Assembly (NCBI GenBank): GCA_028023455.1
Contig: JAQFVV010012400.1
Location: 17,107,490-17,171,489, forward strand
Source: Epiperipatus broadwayi
Taxonomy: Eukaryota > Onychophora > Udeonychophora > Euonychophora > Peripatidae
DNA: 64,000 nucleotides
Direction of reading: 5' to 3'
Shown: positions 1-12,378 of the stretch, in pieces
How the letters are laid out: the number at the start of each line of letters is the position of its first letter
Numbering within the stretch: the stretch's first letter is position 1
The notes under the pieces: model-generated
Told to the model about the DNA's origin: nothing
The model's input: the letters and a program-made list of their open reading frames with translations, nothing else
Databases searched by the model: none
Program-made: the position numbers and the translations under genes

Positions 1-424
1 AAAAGAAACATCTACCAAAAAACATGCCACAATCTATCAGCTGATCATGATCAACTGGATAGAATGCTAGTCAACATTTTAAAAATTTGAATTAAAAATT
101 TTATTTTTCTAAAAAAATGTTTAAAAACTGTTCTTCCAGCAATATATTATTGTTGGAATAAAAGTGTTATATCACTGAATGATAAATGGTCTAAATAAAT
201 CATCATTAAATTTTGATAATTTAAATCTCTGGTTCCTAAATCTTTTTAAAGTAGTTTTAATTTCAGTAAAATGAAAAAAAAAAAAAATTATGTTTGTAAA
301 AGCTTTTGAACTAAAATTAATAATTTTTCCATATTTCATAGTATGAAATTTGAAGAATAATACAGAGTTAAATTTGTTTAAAACATTAATTTAGATAGCT
401 ATTTTATTTAAAATTAAAAATTGT
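1..424. other. AT-rich non-coding flank
   Basis: Very A+T-rich sequence with poly-A runs and no reading frame or recognisable repeat. It ends where the inverted Penelope-like fragment begins. Confidence 0.5.
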
Positions 425-1235
425 TTTTTTTTACGATCATGTAAAAAATAAAAATACTTAATTCTAAATTATTAGAGAAAAAATATATAGTTAATAATAA
501 ATTGGCTGACGCTTTTGACTGTGCCTCTACTCGCCTTTGTGAAAGTACTTAATATATGTAATGAGAATATTCAAATGAGTTCGTTGCCTTTTTTCGGGCT
601 CGATCGTTCTCTTCGTTGTTGCTGGTTCTCTGCCATGAATGCCTCTTTTATTTTCCTCCTGTATGCTTGGTTCTGAGCATAAATAACGGGGTTAGCGGGG
701 ATGATTGTGCCCTGATTGTTTAGCATGTTCAAAAAATGCAGAAGATGTACTGCCGCGTTGGGCCTGTTGAAGATGTATTGATGTTGAGCCAATCTGGTGT
801 TAATTGTGGCTTTCGCTTCACCATATATGGCGTGGCATCCGGCAGGGGCAGAAATGGAGTACACCACATGTGGGGTGAGCGCTGGATCAATGTGTCTTTG
901 GTTTTGACTCAACCTATTAGTGTTGGGTGGAGCTCTGAATATTTGCTGAATTTGTTGCTCAGGTTTTGCAAGTTGGATATTTTAGGGGATGTAGGGGGAC
1001 CGTTATTCTGAGGTAGATTGGTGCGAGGCAATTTATCATCTATTGTGCTGTTGAATTTCATGACTTTCCCCAATGGTTTTGTATTTAAATCCTGCTGCTA
1101 GGAGGTCTTTTAATATAATTGTTTATATTTTCCTTCCTATGTGCTTCATATTTACACAAGTGATAGTTTCTAAACATAAATGCTTTGAGACCTAATTTTT
1201 TGTTATATGAGAGTTATTTAGAATTAGGAGGGAGG
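425..1235 (-). pseudogene. Penelope-like element, 3' fragment (GIY-YIG-like endonuclease), inverted copy
   Basis: The minus strand carries the C-terminal part of a Penelope-like element. The best open stretch, 571-912, reads DPALTPHVVYSIS, then GEAKATINTRLAQHQ and NPVIYAQNQAYRRKIKEAF. This matches, frame for frame, the endonuclease end of the plus-strand copy at 2421-2840, where the same block begins VVYSISCPQ and continues YYGETKATINTRL. The VVYSI...YYGET pattern fits the GIY-YIG endonuclease that ends most Penelope proteins. Further upstream on the minus strand (about 913-1130) are remnants of the RT C-terminus in other frames. The fragment is 5'-truncated, frameshifted and not functional. 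Its non-coding tail (425-560) also matches the tail of the plus copy, so the two copies form an inverted pair. Confidence 0.75.
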
Positions 1236-1645
1236 CACCTCATTTGGAATAATTAAACAATAATTTTTTTATCTATTTATTAGTGCCCCCTTCTTTAAAA
1301 AGAAATAATAGAAATATAGGTAACTACAAATATCACTTCCACCAAAAACCACCATAAAAATTATTTAATTATTGCCTTCCAGTTTTTCAGCACAAAAGGA
1401 ACACCAAACCACTTCTACTACTTTATTTTTCCTCCCTCCCCCCCTCCTCCAAATATTTACAACATAAACAAACCTAATTCCATAAACAAATAGTATATTT
1501 TTAGATTTTTGCATAAAGTGGGAGTTTGGCTCCAAATTGGTTAATCAATTAATTATAGATTACCTTAATTTTGGCTCATCCTACTAAATTCATCTTTTCA
1601 ATTATCTCCAGAATTAAAACCTCAAATCTCTCAGCTCGGTTATGG
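1236..1645. other. Spacer between inverted Penelope copies
   Basis: AT-rich with a C-rich run (cctccctcccccccctcc, near 1431-1449). No reading frame found. It may be decayed 5' sequence of the plus-strand copy, but nothing recognisable supports this. Confidence 0.35.
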
Positions 1646-2845
1646 CCATGATGGATGTGAAGGAATTATATGGATCAATCAATAGAAAAGCATCCTCCAA
1701 ATTATACCACGAAGAGTTGTTGCGAATATCTGTTCTAACGAGAGAATTAAATTCATTATGGCTTTCCTGACATGGCTGACTCCCATATCTTCACTCTTTT
1801 CGAAGATAAATGGTACACAATGCAAGATGGTTGGCCCATGGGCCTCCCTATCAGTGGCGTGTTATCCAGTATATACTTAAATAAATATGAGCAATCCATC
1901 ATTCCAAAATATTTCAACAATAACCCAGACTTCATATATATACGATATGTAGATGATATTTTCGTTATAGCATCTAAAAATAATATTTTAAATATACAAC
2001 GCGAATTACAAAGCACAACTAAACTATCTTTCTCTGTTACATATGAAAACAGTAATGAACTCAAATATCTCGACCTTTCCTTGTCAAGAGACCGCCACTC
2101 AATAGATTACAAAATGATTGTTAAACCATTCGAAATCCGAAGCTGCATCCATCCTAATTCTAAATCACCCGCCTTGCACAAATTCGCAGGTCTCAAAGCA
2201 TTTATGTTTAGAAACTATCACTTGTGTAAATATGAAGCACATAGGAAGGAAAATATAAACAATTATATTAAAGACCTACTAGCAGCAGGATTTAAATACA
2301 AAACCATTAGGGGGAAAGTCATGAAATTCAACAGCACAATAGATGATAAATTGCCTGCACCAATCTACCTAGAATAACGGTCCCCTACATCCCTAAAATA
2401 TCCAGCAAACTAACAAAACCTTGAGCAACAAATTCAGCATAATATTCAGAACTCCACCCAACACTAATAGGTTGATCAATAACTCCAAAGACTACATTGA
2501 TCCAGCGCTCACTCCCACATGTGGTGTACTCCATTTCCTGCCCCCAAGCGGATGCCACGCCACATATTATGGTGAAACGAAAGCCACAATTAACACCAGA
2601 TTGGCTCCAACATCGGTACACCTTCAACAGAGCCCAAACGAACAGCAGTACATCTTCTGCATTTTTTGAACATACTAAACAATCAGGGCACAATTTCACC
2701 CCGCTAACCCCGTTATTTTATGCTCAGAACCAAACGACTACAGGAGGAAAATAAAAGAGGCATTCTACATTAACAGAGACATCCATGCAATCAACAGAAG
2801 AGACACGTGCTTCGATATCTCGAAAAAATGGGCTACGTAACAGTA
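1646..2845 (+). pseudogene. Penelope-like element: reverse transcriptase plus GIY-YIG-like endonuclease
   Basis: Degenerate open region of a Penelope-like retroelement. An N-terminal RT block lies in one frame at about 1651-1770 (DVKELYGSINRKASS, then LLRISVLTREL). After a frameshift the main open stretch, 1772-2377 (201 residues), carries the RT core: GWPMGLPISGVLSSIYLN, then the catalytic YVDDIF at residues 59-64, then SNELKYLDLSLSRD. Both aspartates of YVDD are intact. The thumb follows (LAAGFKYKTIRGK). The endonuclease is split between two frames at 2421-2840 (VVYSISCPQ; YYGETKATINTRL; FFEHTKQSGHNF). Penelope enzymes prime on exposed 3' ends and are often spliced or arranged with partial copies. 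Here at least three frameshifts and loss of the N-terminus make it inactive. It has an inverted partner at 425-1235. Confidence 0.85.
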
Positions 2846-3010
2846 ACTCATTTGAATATTCTCATTTACATATATTAAGTACATTTTCACAAAGGCTATG
2901 AGTATGAGGCTCAGTTCCTCGAAAACGTTCAGCCAAATTTATTATTAACTATATATTTTTTCTCTAATAATTTACAATTAAGTATTTTTATTATTACAAA
3001 TAAGGAGAAA
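2150..3010 (+). repeat. Right arm of ~0.8-kb inverted repeat (Penelope 3' part and tail)
   Basis: From the RT C-terminus to the non-coding tail this stretch is the reverse complement of 425-1235, with moderate divergence. Matching landmarks are ctcatttgaatattctcat at 2847-2865 against its complement near 561-579, and attattaactatatatttt near 2940-2960 against its complement near 480-500. The two arms are separated by about 0.9 kb. Partial inverted copies are a usual product of Penelope insertion. Confidence 0.75.
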
Positions 3011-4990
3011 TTAAAACCACATTTATCATGTAAAAAATAATAGTCAGTCATCTAAATAGTTGTTAAATTTTCATAATAGCCATTTGTATGTAATGACTGC
3101 ACATTAATGTACATAAAGTTGACATCTGAAATGTCAACTACAAAATCTCAAAAATAAGCCTTTAACAATTCCAGAATTTTGAAATTAACACTTTACTCCT
3201 AAATAATGAAATAGTTATTTTAGACATATATTTAATAACCCACATATATAGATAGAATGATTTAAAATTCAGATACAAAACCAATTTACTATATACTATT
3301 TTCTTTTCCATATATCTTTTTATTTTTAAATCCAAAAAGATAGTTCTGATGTACAAAAGGACTCTACAATGTAATACTGCTGCTAATTCAAGACACCACT
3401 TTTCTACATTAGAATTATGCATTCATTTACTGATATATTAGATTTTTATCAAATTATTACACTACATTAAATCTTAAAAAAAAAATTCAATATGAGAAAG
3501 TAGCATATAGAAAATAAAAGTATTCATAAACATGTGATGTCATAACTATAGATATACATGTTAATATCTATATGCACATTTCTACACATAAACTAAACAT
3601 TCACATAGTAAATACAATGTGTGCTAAAACATTTATAGAACAAATTGTACAATAAACACTTTTTCTCACTAAATTAAGATTTATACACTAAATGCAAATA
3701 CAGTATATATAATTAATCTAAAACAGCAGACACCTTCGTCATACAAAACTTAAGTTATCAAATTAGTTTGCTTAATTGTTTATTTAGACCTTTAACAATG
3801 GAAATATACAATACTTATTTATTAATTATTCAGCTATGCAATAAGGTTGAAAATCTAAATCTGAAAACTGATTCTTATGAAAACATTGTTTGGTGTTAGT
3901 ACAGTCTTTAGTCTACCCAATTGATGGAATCACCTACTACAAATGAATGACCAGACCCTCTCTCCAAAATTGATGTTTCATATTTTGTGTAAAAAATCAG
4001 AAACATAAGTAATACGAAAACAATTTATATATAACAATTCTAACCAATGCATAATAATGATTACAAAAGCAATAAATTTAACCCATAAAAAATTAATAGA
4101 TGGTAATAAAGCAGATCAATACAAGTATTCTGTAAGCAAATAAGTTAGGAATGAAACCAAATGCAAATTCATAAAAAATAAATTACAATATCAAACCAAT
4201 AAACAATGATTGAACAGGCACAACAATACAAAAAGTCAGGCAATCTGCAAAAAAGTAATTGATAATAAATTATGAAAAATTAAACTCCAAAAAATTATCA
4301 ATTTATGGAGAAAGTGAAAAATGTCAATCACTTAAAATATATACACCTGCAAACATGCATTTACGACAATGACTGTATTAAAGTAAAACCATGAAAAGAA
4401 ATATTTTAACAATGACATCAAATGCAAATCCATAATAAATTAAATTCCAAAAACCAATCATCACTAAATATTATTTAGTTCCATAATTGTACTTAATACA
4501 GTTATTGTCATAAATTTACATTTTTGCCCATATATTTATGACATCCATGCTTGGTTTATTTTTTATATTGTTGTGCTTTTTAAAACTTTACATATATTCA
4601 TTCTTTTATCATTTTTTTAATATAATTTTACTTTTTGTAACATTATCTTAAAATTTATATGTCCAAATTCTTTATTATATATGTTAACATTTGAATTTCT
4701 AACATTCAAATATTTTAACCTTGTCCTTAATTTATTATTTGTTGTACTTATATATAATACATTCCTATTATCTCTTTTACAATCTAAATAGTTAATTCTA
4801 TAAATTCCATATTTTCAACATTCCTATTTTTTTTATATCACATTTCCTAAATTAAATTTCTTTTTGTATACTGGTTTTAAAAATAAATTACATTCCTTTC
4901 TGTATTTCTTAATTATATCCTTCATAATCTTTTTAATCTTAAAAAAAATTTTTTTTTGATACATTATAACTGCTATATATAATGTCCTTC
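3011..4990. other. AT-rich stretch without recognised gene
   Basis: No coding segment, RNA gene or clear repeat found. Around 4141-4480 a few phrases recur loosely (for example caaatgcaaat followed by cataataaatta), which could be a decayed tandem repeat, but the match is weak. Confidence 0.4.
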
Positions 4991-4999
4991 ATGCTCTTA

Positions 5000-5165
5000 T
5001 TTCCACACAATTAAGATTTTCCCATCCATAAATGTTTGGGTCGAAAGAATGGGTGGATTCATTCCATTCTTTCTAAAATACTATATCTCGTGTCTGGAAA
5101 AATTGAGAGTATTCATTTATAATATATTTAAAGCGCATGTGCATTGGCTTAATCGCTAATATTAC
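5000..5165 (+). repeat. Repeat 'arm' family, copy 1
   Basis: Shares ordered landmarks with 32925-33130 (same orientation) and 35745-35950 (inverted): actatatct.gtg, then gagtattcattta, then aaagcgcatg.gca. The central aaagcgcatg block is the most conserved part. Function unknown; probably part of a dispersed repeat that also includes the segment at 5345-5445. Confidence 0.6.
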
Positions 5166-5344
5166 TATTAACATATTTTTATTATTTCAAGAATAAAAAT
5201 ATAAAATATTAAAAGACATATTTCCTATCTACTATTCAAATATATACAGGTACATGTATCTTTTTTGTTTGTTTGAAGTATTGTATTCTTCATTTCACTT
5301 TATATTCTTCTATATGTATTGATAAAATTATTAATAATTAAACA

Positions 5345-5450
5345 AATCCATTTTTCTTTATTACTGTATGCTTATTTTATTAAACCTCACCAATCTGACA
5401 GTTTCAATTAACCAACAATCTTCTTCAGAGCTAAAAGTTATATATAAATA
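5345..5450 (-). repeat. Dispersed repeat tail, resembling Penelope-type 3' end
   Basis: Reverse complement of 33515-33625. On the minus strand it reads gaagaagattgttggtt, then aattgaaactgtcagatt, then gaggtttaataaaataagca. A short gaagaag...gaaact...taataaa tail is typical of Penelope-like 3' ends, so this may be such a tail; that assignment is inference. Confidence 0.45.
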
Positions 5451-5594
5451 CATGAAAACACAAATAGTTAATCATATAAACATTAAAATCAAACATTATA
5501 TTCCCCAATAAATTTACTCAATATACACACACACATTAAAGACACTACAAATATAAAATGAAATATTACTACATATATAAATATACTACAGTTA

Positions 5595-5627
5595 TAAATT
5601 AATTAGTAAGTAGGATGACTATTATAT
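5595..5627 (+). repeat. 33-bp inverted repeat, left member
   Basis: The sequence aattagtaagtaggatgact with its flanks is the near-perfect reverse complement of 9073-9106. The pair brackets the LINE at 5.64-8.47 kb and the foldback at 8.83 kb. Confidence 0.6.
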
Positions 5628-5635
5628 CATCATTA

Positions 5636-8470
5636 TCATTTTCAATCATTATTAATCCATTGCAGAATGAGTCTCTCCAAGTACAATCCATCTTCTCCAT
5701 TCTCTAGCATCTCTACTCCATATCACCCCAGCACCCTTCTTTATTTTATCCATCCATCTCACATGTGGTCTTTTTTTAGGTCTTTTACAATCTCTTGGAA
5801 TCCAATTTAAGATTTCAAATGTTCATCTATTATCATCTCTTCTAGCAATATGTCCAGCCCAACTCCACTTCAATCTCTTAATTCTTTCAATGATATCAAT
5901 AATACCCGCCCGTTCTCTCCCCCATGTATTTCATTTATAATCCCCTCTTATTCTTCTTAATTGAGTGATCTGAAATCTCTGTATTGCTCTTCAGTTAAGT
6001 ATCCATGTCTCATATCCATAAATAAAAACTGGTAAAACACATTTACTACAAATCTTCCTTTTCAAACACATTAGGCATATTTCCTTTTAACATTAAGTTA
6101 TATCTACCAAAAGCATTCCAACCAAGTTTAATTCTATGATTAATATTATCCAATGTGTTTCCATCTGCAGTAATAATATGACCAAGGTATTTACAGTTGT
6201 TAACTTCTTCTAACTCATCATTATCAATATTAATTACCATCTTTTGAGAAAATGCATTGAACATTAACATTTATTTTTAGTCCTACTTTCTTATTTTCAC
6301 CTGATAACTCTTGATACATTTCTCAAAGCTCTAAAACATTATTTGCAAAAACAACTACATTATCTGCAAAATCTAGTTGACTTAAATAATTTCCATTTAC
6401 TTTTACTCTTTTATCTTTTCATTTTAATCCACAAAACATTTCTTGCAAAACTGCTGTATAACGTTTTAGAGATATGGAGTCACCTGTCGTACACTCTTTT
6501 CAATGTTAATTTTTTTAGTATCATTATGTAATCTAATTGTTGCTGTTGAATTTTTATAAATATTCTTCAGAATATGACAATATCCTGGGTCTATACCTTG
6601 ATGATCTAATGCTTTAATCACTGAAAAAAAGCTTTATAGAATCAAATGTCTTTTATAACTACAAATCCAAAGCATAATGGCAACTCATATTCATTGGTCC
6701 TTTCTATAACTTCTCTCAATACTTGGATGTGATCCACTGTACTAAAACTACTTTTAAATCCAGTTTGTTCTTTTGGTTGGTTAAAATCCAAAGTTCACTG
6801 TAGACAAGTTGTAATTATTTTGGTAAAAATTTTGTATAAAACTGATAAAAGACTGATAGGTCTATAATTTCTAATATCTTCTTTATTACCTTTTTTAAAT
6901 ATTAATATTGCATTTCCAATCATCTTTATTATTTAGACATTTGATATATAACTGCTAAAAAATTTTCTATTTTTTTCCCTGCTTCTTTTAAGATATCAAT
7001 TATAATTCCATCAGTACCTGGAGCTTTCCCATCTTCATAAATTTAATTGTTTATGTCTCACTTCTTCATTTAAAATTCTGGGCAATTCAGAAGATATAGT
7101 AATTGTAGGAGGTATTTTTCCTTGCTTTTTATTGCTATATAATTCTCAATAGAACTCTTGTACATATTTCATGATGTCATCTCTCTTTTTAGTGATAGTT
7201 CCATCTTTTTTTCTTATCAATAGCAAGATGTTGTTTTACACTCTTGAGACTTTTATTCTCTTCTATAGCTTTCCTTGCTAGTCCACAATTATACTTTCTT
7301 ATATCATTAACAACACTTTTTTTGCACCACTTTATAAAATTCGAAATATTAAATTCTTCTTAATGCATAATTTTTATATTCCTTCTCTTCTTCATAAATT
7401 ATTTGTTTTGAAAGAAATTTTACTAATCAATTGCAGCTTTTTTGTACCAGCTATCTTTGTTGCAGTTTTTAAAAGTCTATCAGTTATCTTCCTATTGAAT
7501 TCATTCAAATTTAAATTATGTTCAAAATCTGTTAATATTTGAAAATGATTTGTAGTTCTAATTTAAATTCATTGGAATGTTTCTGAAGATTAGGAATATT
7601 AACTGTGAATATTGTTTTTCTTAATAATTTTTTTCTCTCTAATTTTACATTAACATGTATCTTACATATTACTAATTGACGATCACGTCCTGTGTTGAAT
7701 TTATAAAGAACATTACAATCTTGAAATACATATTTTCTATTAGTCAAAATATAATCCAATTCTGTTGTACCCTCACTTGAATTTCCATGCCCATTTGTGT
7801 TTAACATTTTTCTAAAAAAAAAAAAAAAATCATAATATAAAAGTTTCTCTTTTTCTGCAAACTCTATGTCCTCCCTCATTTCTATCACCATATCTAAACT
7901 TACCTTCAGCACTTTCATCTTTATTGTTTACCAATTCTAGCATTAAAGTCTTCCATGACAATTTTAAAATGTTGTTTGGTGTAATCAAAAGCTTTTTGTA
8001 CATCCATATAAAAATCCTCTACTTCTTCATCACAATGAGAACTTGTTGGGGCATAAACCTGAATTATCTGCATTTGGTATCTGCTATTAAGTTGAATAAC
8101 TAATCTTGCCACTCTGTCCGATACACCATCAATCTTCACAATGTTGTTCTTCCACTTTTTATTTATAATGAATCCTACTCCATTTGTACTTCCAATATGT
8201 GTGCCTTTATAATAGAGTATATGTCCACTTTTTAAATCAATTGTTTCTTCACCTTTTCTTCTAACTTCACAAAGTCCAATAATGTCCCATTTAATATGAG
8301 ACAGTTCTTCTTAATCTTCCTTCAATTGAAAGTGATCTACAGTTGTAAGTACCTAAATAAAAGGTCATCATCAAATGGCAGCCTGGATCTACAATCAGGA
8401 GATTCTTAGCAATCTCCACTGTTGGTCACCAACCGCTGTCTTGACTGTTAACTTTACAGCCTCCTGGGAA
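5636..8470 (-). pseudogene. RTE-like non-LTR retrotransposon (endonuclease and RT), decayed
   Basis: Minus-strand LINE remains in the right order. The APE-type endonuclease begins near 8350; 7921-8139 reads VARLVIQLNSRYQMQIIQVY, APTSSHCDEEVE and DFNARIGK, and its C-terminal part at 7532-7918 reads TELDYILTNRKYVFQD and FNTGRDRQLV (the usual SDHR is changed to GRDRQ). RT signatures follow: [17 protein letters not shown] near 6850-6895, and VNNCKYLGHIITADGN plus NHRIKLGWNAFGRYN in 6046-6270. The C-terminal block at 5650-5880 reads WSWAGHIARRDDNR and RPHVRWMDKIKKGAGV. This layout matches the 'craniofacial development protein 2-like' RTE-type elements that are common in invertebrates. Many frameshifts and stops, and no full ORF, make it a pseudogene. 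The 3' end runs into a tcatcattatcatt simple tail. Confidence 0.85.
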
Positions 8471-8830
8471 TAAAGGCCATGATTTATTTTTGTCTATCAT
8501 GATTGTAAATATATCTATTAGAAGAGAAAAAAAAATCATTCACACACGCATTCGTTCTGCCTTCAAGAAAACTCAATTGATATTTCAGTTAAGAGCTATC
8601 AGGCAACTGAGAAGGAAGATCATGGGTGTTTCTTAATTTCAAACTCGAAGGTAAAAAGCTAATAGACTCACCAAGCTGGCAAATGCATGTTGTTGAGCAG
8701 ACCATCCATGTTCTTATACTATATGAATAATCACATAGTAATAACAGCTGCAATGATAAGAATATATGGAGTGGACATTAAAAATTTGCCTTGCTTGGTT
8801 CTTTAAGGCCTCCAAGAGAAATTCCTTTCT
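8471..8830. other. Non-coding spacer
   Basis: Sequence between the LINE 5' side and the foldback element. No convincing coding segment; 8570-8700 is a little less AT-rich than its surroundings but shows no family resemblance. Confidence 0.35.
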
Positions 8831-8832
8831 GT

Positions 8833-9080
8833 AATCAAGCATTATATATACAAAGTTAAATCCATAGTCAAAGTATATTGATGTGCAGCAATCAATCAAA
8901 CATGGTTCTTCAGGCTGAATAAAAACAATAGCAAGCTTGGTCAGCTACCACTAATTGCTTTTGGTTCATGGTAGCTTGGACAAGTTTGCTCTTGTTTTCA
9001 TTCAGCCTGCAGAACCACATCTGATTGACTGCTGCAGATCAATACATCTAGGCTATAAATTTAACTTCACATATATAATA
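8833..9080. mobile_element. Foldback (palindromic) element
   Basis: The left arm (about 8833-8970) and right arm (about 8975-9080) are reverse complements. For example gttcttcaggctgaataaaa at 8905-8924 pairs with ttttcattcagcctgcagaac near 8996-9015, and ttgatgtgcagcaatcaatc pairs with gattgactgctgcagatcaa. The loop is only a few bases. This is a non-autonomous hairpin-type element with no coding capacity. Confidence 0.7.
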
Positions 9081-9106
9081 GTCATCCCACTTAACTAATT
9101 AATTTA
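9073..9106 (-). repeat. 33-bp inverted repeat, right member
   Basis: Reverse complement of 5595-5627 with a few mismatches (atagtcatcccacttaacta core). It overlaps the outer edge of the foldback element. Confidence 0.6.
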
Positions 9107-9208
9107 CATTTATAATAAAAGTTAAAAAAATATTAAATTTAAATACACTACAGTATATATGTATGTTTGGTATAAATGTTGAATGTAGTATGTTTGATAT
9201 ATATATAT

Positions 9209-11039
9209 TGAAGCAGGAAGGAGATGATCGCTCTGATTATTTAAATTAAAAAAAAATCTCGATCTACTCCGGCTGGAATTTATTATAGCAGTACACCAGG
9301 TGGATAAGAGCAGCGGCACCTATAACCAGACCAGGGCTAGACAAAATATAACCTGCAACCATATTTCCAGGTTATAGAACTTCTCAGATGCTAAATTCAA
9401 ACCCCTGTCATCCAAAGCATTTCTATTTGTTTCGAGATAAAATCTCAGGCACCATCTAATCATAAGTTATAATTAGCATGCCTGAATGACAGGTAAACAA
9501 CTCAGCACTTGATTAATCCCTAACTAGCTCTTTTATTTATTTGTAGAAAGACAAACTATAGTAGATCGCTTAATACTTACACTTAACTAAAGACTGTCTA
9601 TTTGTCGTATAATTATTAAAGACAAACGACCAAACAATAACTAGAAACAAATAATTTATTTTAAAACACTTCTAATTAAAGCATGATATTAAAGAATATT
9701 ATAATAAAAAAAATTATAAATTCATGTAGGCACACTTTTAGTAAAATACATGATAATAAAGAATAATACAATTAAAACATTATAAATCTGTATACGTACA
9801 CACACCTTGAAATATAAATTCACTACTCAAAGGAAAGCTTTGCACATATTAATTAAAATATATTATGAGAAGATTAAATATGCATGTACATACTAGGGTT
9901 TATTTTATATGATAATTATGGGAGGCACTTAAAGATTGCTATAGCTATCAAAGTCTAACAAAGTCTTTTATTTGACACTTAAAGATTGTTATGGCTATCA
10001 AAGTCTTTTATTTGAACATGATCAGTTCATGAATGGAAATAAGGAAATTCATAATTACCTAGGATTTTTGCACTTTATACTTCTGGGAATACGACTCTCT
10101 CTCTCTTATATTGTATTGGTCACCAACTGGTTGGATTTTTGAATTTCACTAATGATTTTGGCTCCTGGCTGACTTTCTACATTTCTGAGATACATTCCTT
10201 GGCTGATCAGATTATTAAGTGGGCATGATTTCTAGATGGAGGATTTCTGATGTTCTGGAGGACCAGTACTGGAGACTGGCCATATACTCTGGTAACTGTC
10301 TAGCACTGCGTAGTATTAGATAGTTCTTCAGTAAATGTGAAGACACCTAATTGTATTCTGTGCATTCTGGTGACACTAATAGCTTTTCCTGTCTTTTCCT
10401 CTCTGGAACTGTTCCATCTTAATGATTGCTATGAATGAAGCTGAAGAATAATCAAAAATCCAGAATAATGATGAATGGATTTTCAATCCTTTTATATGAT
10501 TCCTATTTATTGTCTCTCTACTTATCACTCTGATCTAGTCTAATTAATTAATAAATTTTATTAATTACATTCTCATTGTATTTTAATCTGCATACTTGCA
10601 TAGATTAATCTGCCTTTGGATAAGATATCGACTTGAATTATGTTCCATTGTTTTCAATTGCTGCAATTTATAGTTATTATTCCCTTTCTTCTGCTTATTG
10701 ACCGAGCAATCTTTAAGTGGATTTAAGTTTTACATGCTTTCCTTTCACATTTTAATTCTATTTTCATTTTTACATACACACATTTTTTTCTTTAAGTTTA
10801 TGAAAAGAGAGAACTTTATTTTTTAACCTTTTACTTAGTTAAATTTCTCCCCCCTCTACTTGCTCTTTAACTAGCAAAACTTTATTATAACAAAATGATG
10901 CAGCGCTTTGTCTTTTGACAATTTGTGTTTCTTAATTATTTTTATTCTTTAAAATCCTTTTTTAACAACCTTAAAACTAATTATGTATTTTCATACAAAT
11001 TATGAAACATATAGGACTTTTCATTAGCGATACATTACA
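9209..11039 (-). repeat. 3' LTR of gypsy element 1
   Basis: Aligns over its length with 17353-19195. Shared landmarks are gatcgctctgattatttaaa near the low-coordinate edge, ccaaagcatttctatttgtt, cctaggatttttg.actttatacttctggga, and aaacata.agg...cattagcg at the other edge. It ends in cattaca, giving TGTAATG at the minus-strand start. A tandem duplication of about 45 bp, cacttaaagattg.tat.gctatcaaag, lies at 9925-10012. A diverged relative forms the solo LTR at 51417-53340. Confidence 0.85.
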
Positions 11040-11104
11040 CCACCCTCCATTTGAGAATGAAATGAGTCTTTTGACCTATTTTATCTCTATCTAAAGACTT
11101 ATCA

Positions 11105-12060
11105 ATTTCGTGAACTGCAGTTTCTACCCATTTCTGTATCTTGGGCACTCTCTGTCTGGTGGTTCCTTTATTCTCTTTATTAATCTTAGTGACTGGGCAT
11201 TATATGTTATCTTCTCCTCCCCATCTTGTGCCACAATAAATGCATTGTTCATAAATCCACCCTTGATACTTCCTTGCCTCTTCTGCCTTAATTCATCCAT
11301 CTTCTCTAGCCTAATTCGTGTTTGCTCAGCATCCTTCCTTTAATCTAATGGGCATGCTCCCACTGGTAGCCTAGTCTTAAATGGGTATGATATATTCTTC
11401 CCAAAGTTTAGCCAGATGGGTTTGAACCATGTACATTTGGTTTTTTTATTAATTCATCATATTAAATATCTGTGGGATCTCCTTAACCCACCTCCGTGGG
11501 ATCTCCTTAACCCACCTCCGATGACCATTGTGTACAGCACCCCAATGCCTGCATGACTCGTTACACATGGATTGGACTGCAGGTTACAAATTGATGTATT
11601 TGTTTTATTCTGTGTTTCTCAGTCCATTTTTTCCACTTGTTGGCCACGAATGGTGTTCATGATCAGATATGATTTTGCTAAAAAGTCCTACAGTTCCAAA
11701 ATGCCGCTGTTCCAGAGCCTGTATTGTTTAGTGTTTGCTTGAGACAAAGGATATGCAGCCACCAGTTTTGAGAATACATCGTAAGACACGAGGTATTTCA
11801 TTTTATTGAATAGAGGCAATGCTACATAAAAATCTATAGCCATTAAACTATTCAGTTGTTGAACATATATAGACCTCAGCGGCCCCATCCCATATGTGTT
11901 AAGTGGTTTAGTCTTTGAGCATACTTTGCAATCATCTACAATGTCTAAGATGCTAGCATACATTCCCAGCCAATAGAACAAATAGCTCAACCAACCCTTA
12001 GCTTTATTTGCCCATAGTGTCCATATTTTTGATGTATATGATTAACCATCTGCTTCCACA
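11105..12060 (-). pseudogene. Gypsy element 1 integrase
   Basis: Minus-strand integrase in pieces. The N-terminal zinc region gives YGHYG and the CxxC of DDCKVCSKTKP (11688-11990). The core continues with DFYVALPLFNKMKYLVSYDV and FSKLVAAYPLSQANTKQ, which corresponds to the first catalytic Asp region of Ty3/gypsy integrases (here MAIDFYVALPL). A second block around 11640-11690 reads SDHEH in place of the usual SDxGxEF. The C-terminal tail at 11105-11430 is charged (RKDAEQTRIRLEKMDELRQ, then FMNNAFIVAQDGEEK). Stops and frame changes separate the blocks. A 24-bp tandem duplication (gtgggatctccttaacccac) sits near 11470-11520. Confidence 0.8.
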
Positions 12061-12378
12061 TAGCAACAGGAATGACTATCCGCTTTTGTTTATCCTTTTA
12101 ATTTCTCTGCTGCAAAAGTCACTCTTTTAGGCAATAGTGCTTCCGCTCTATAATGAGTTATTTCCGGTTTCTCATAACGGGTTGGTGACAGAAATAATCT
12201 GCCCACAATCATAGTCTTCACTTTGCCACTCTTTTAACCTATGAAGGTTGTTTTCTACCTTGTCACCTCCATTTATTTCCATCACAGTGATATATGCACC
12301 ATAACAACTTAAATGATGTTGCTCATGTGCTGCAGGGTATCAGCTTAATGTGTCCACCACACCTTGGCAGTATTTCGC

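Noticed and set aside
736-1011. 91-residue plus-strand frame
   Set aside because: Antisense shadow of the Penelope-like endonuclease on the minus strand.
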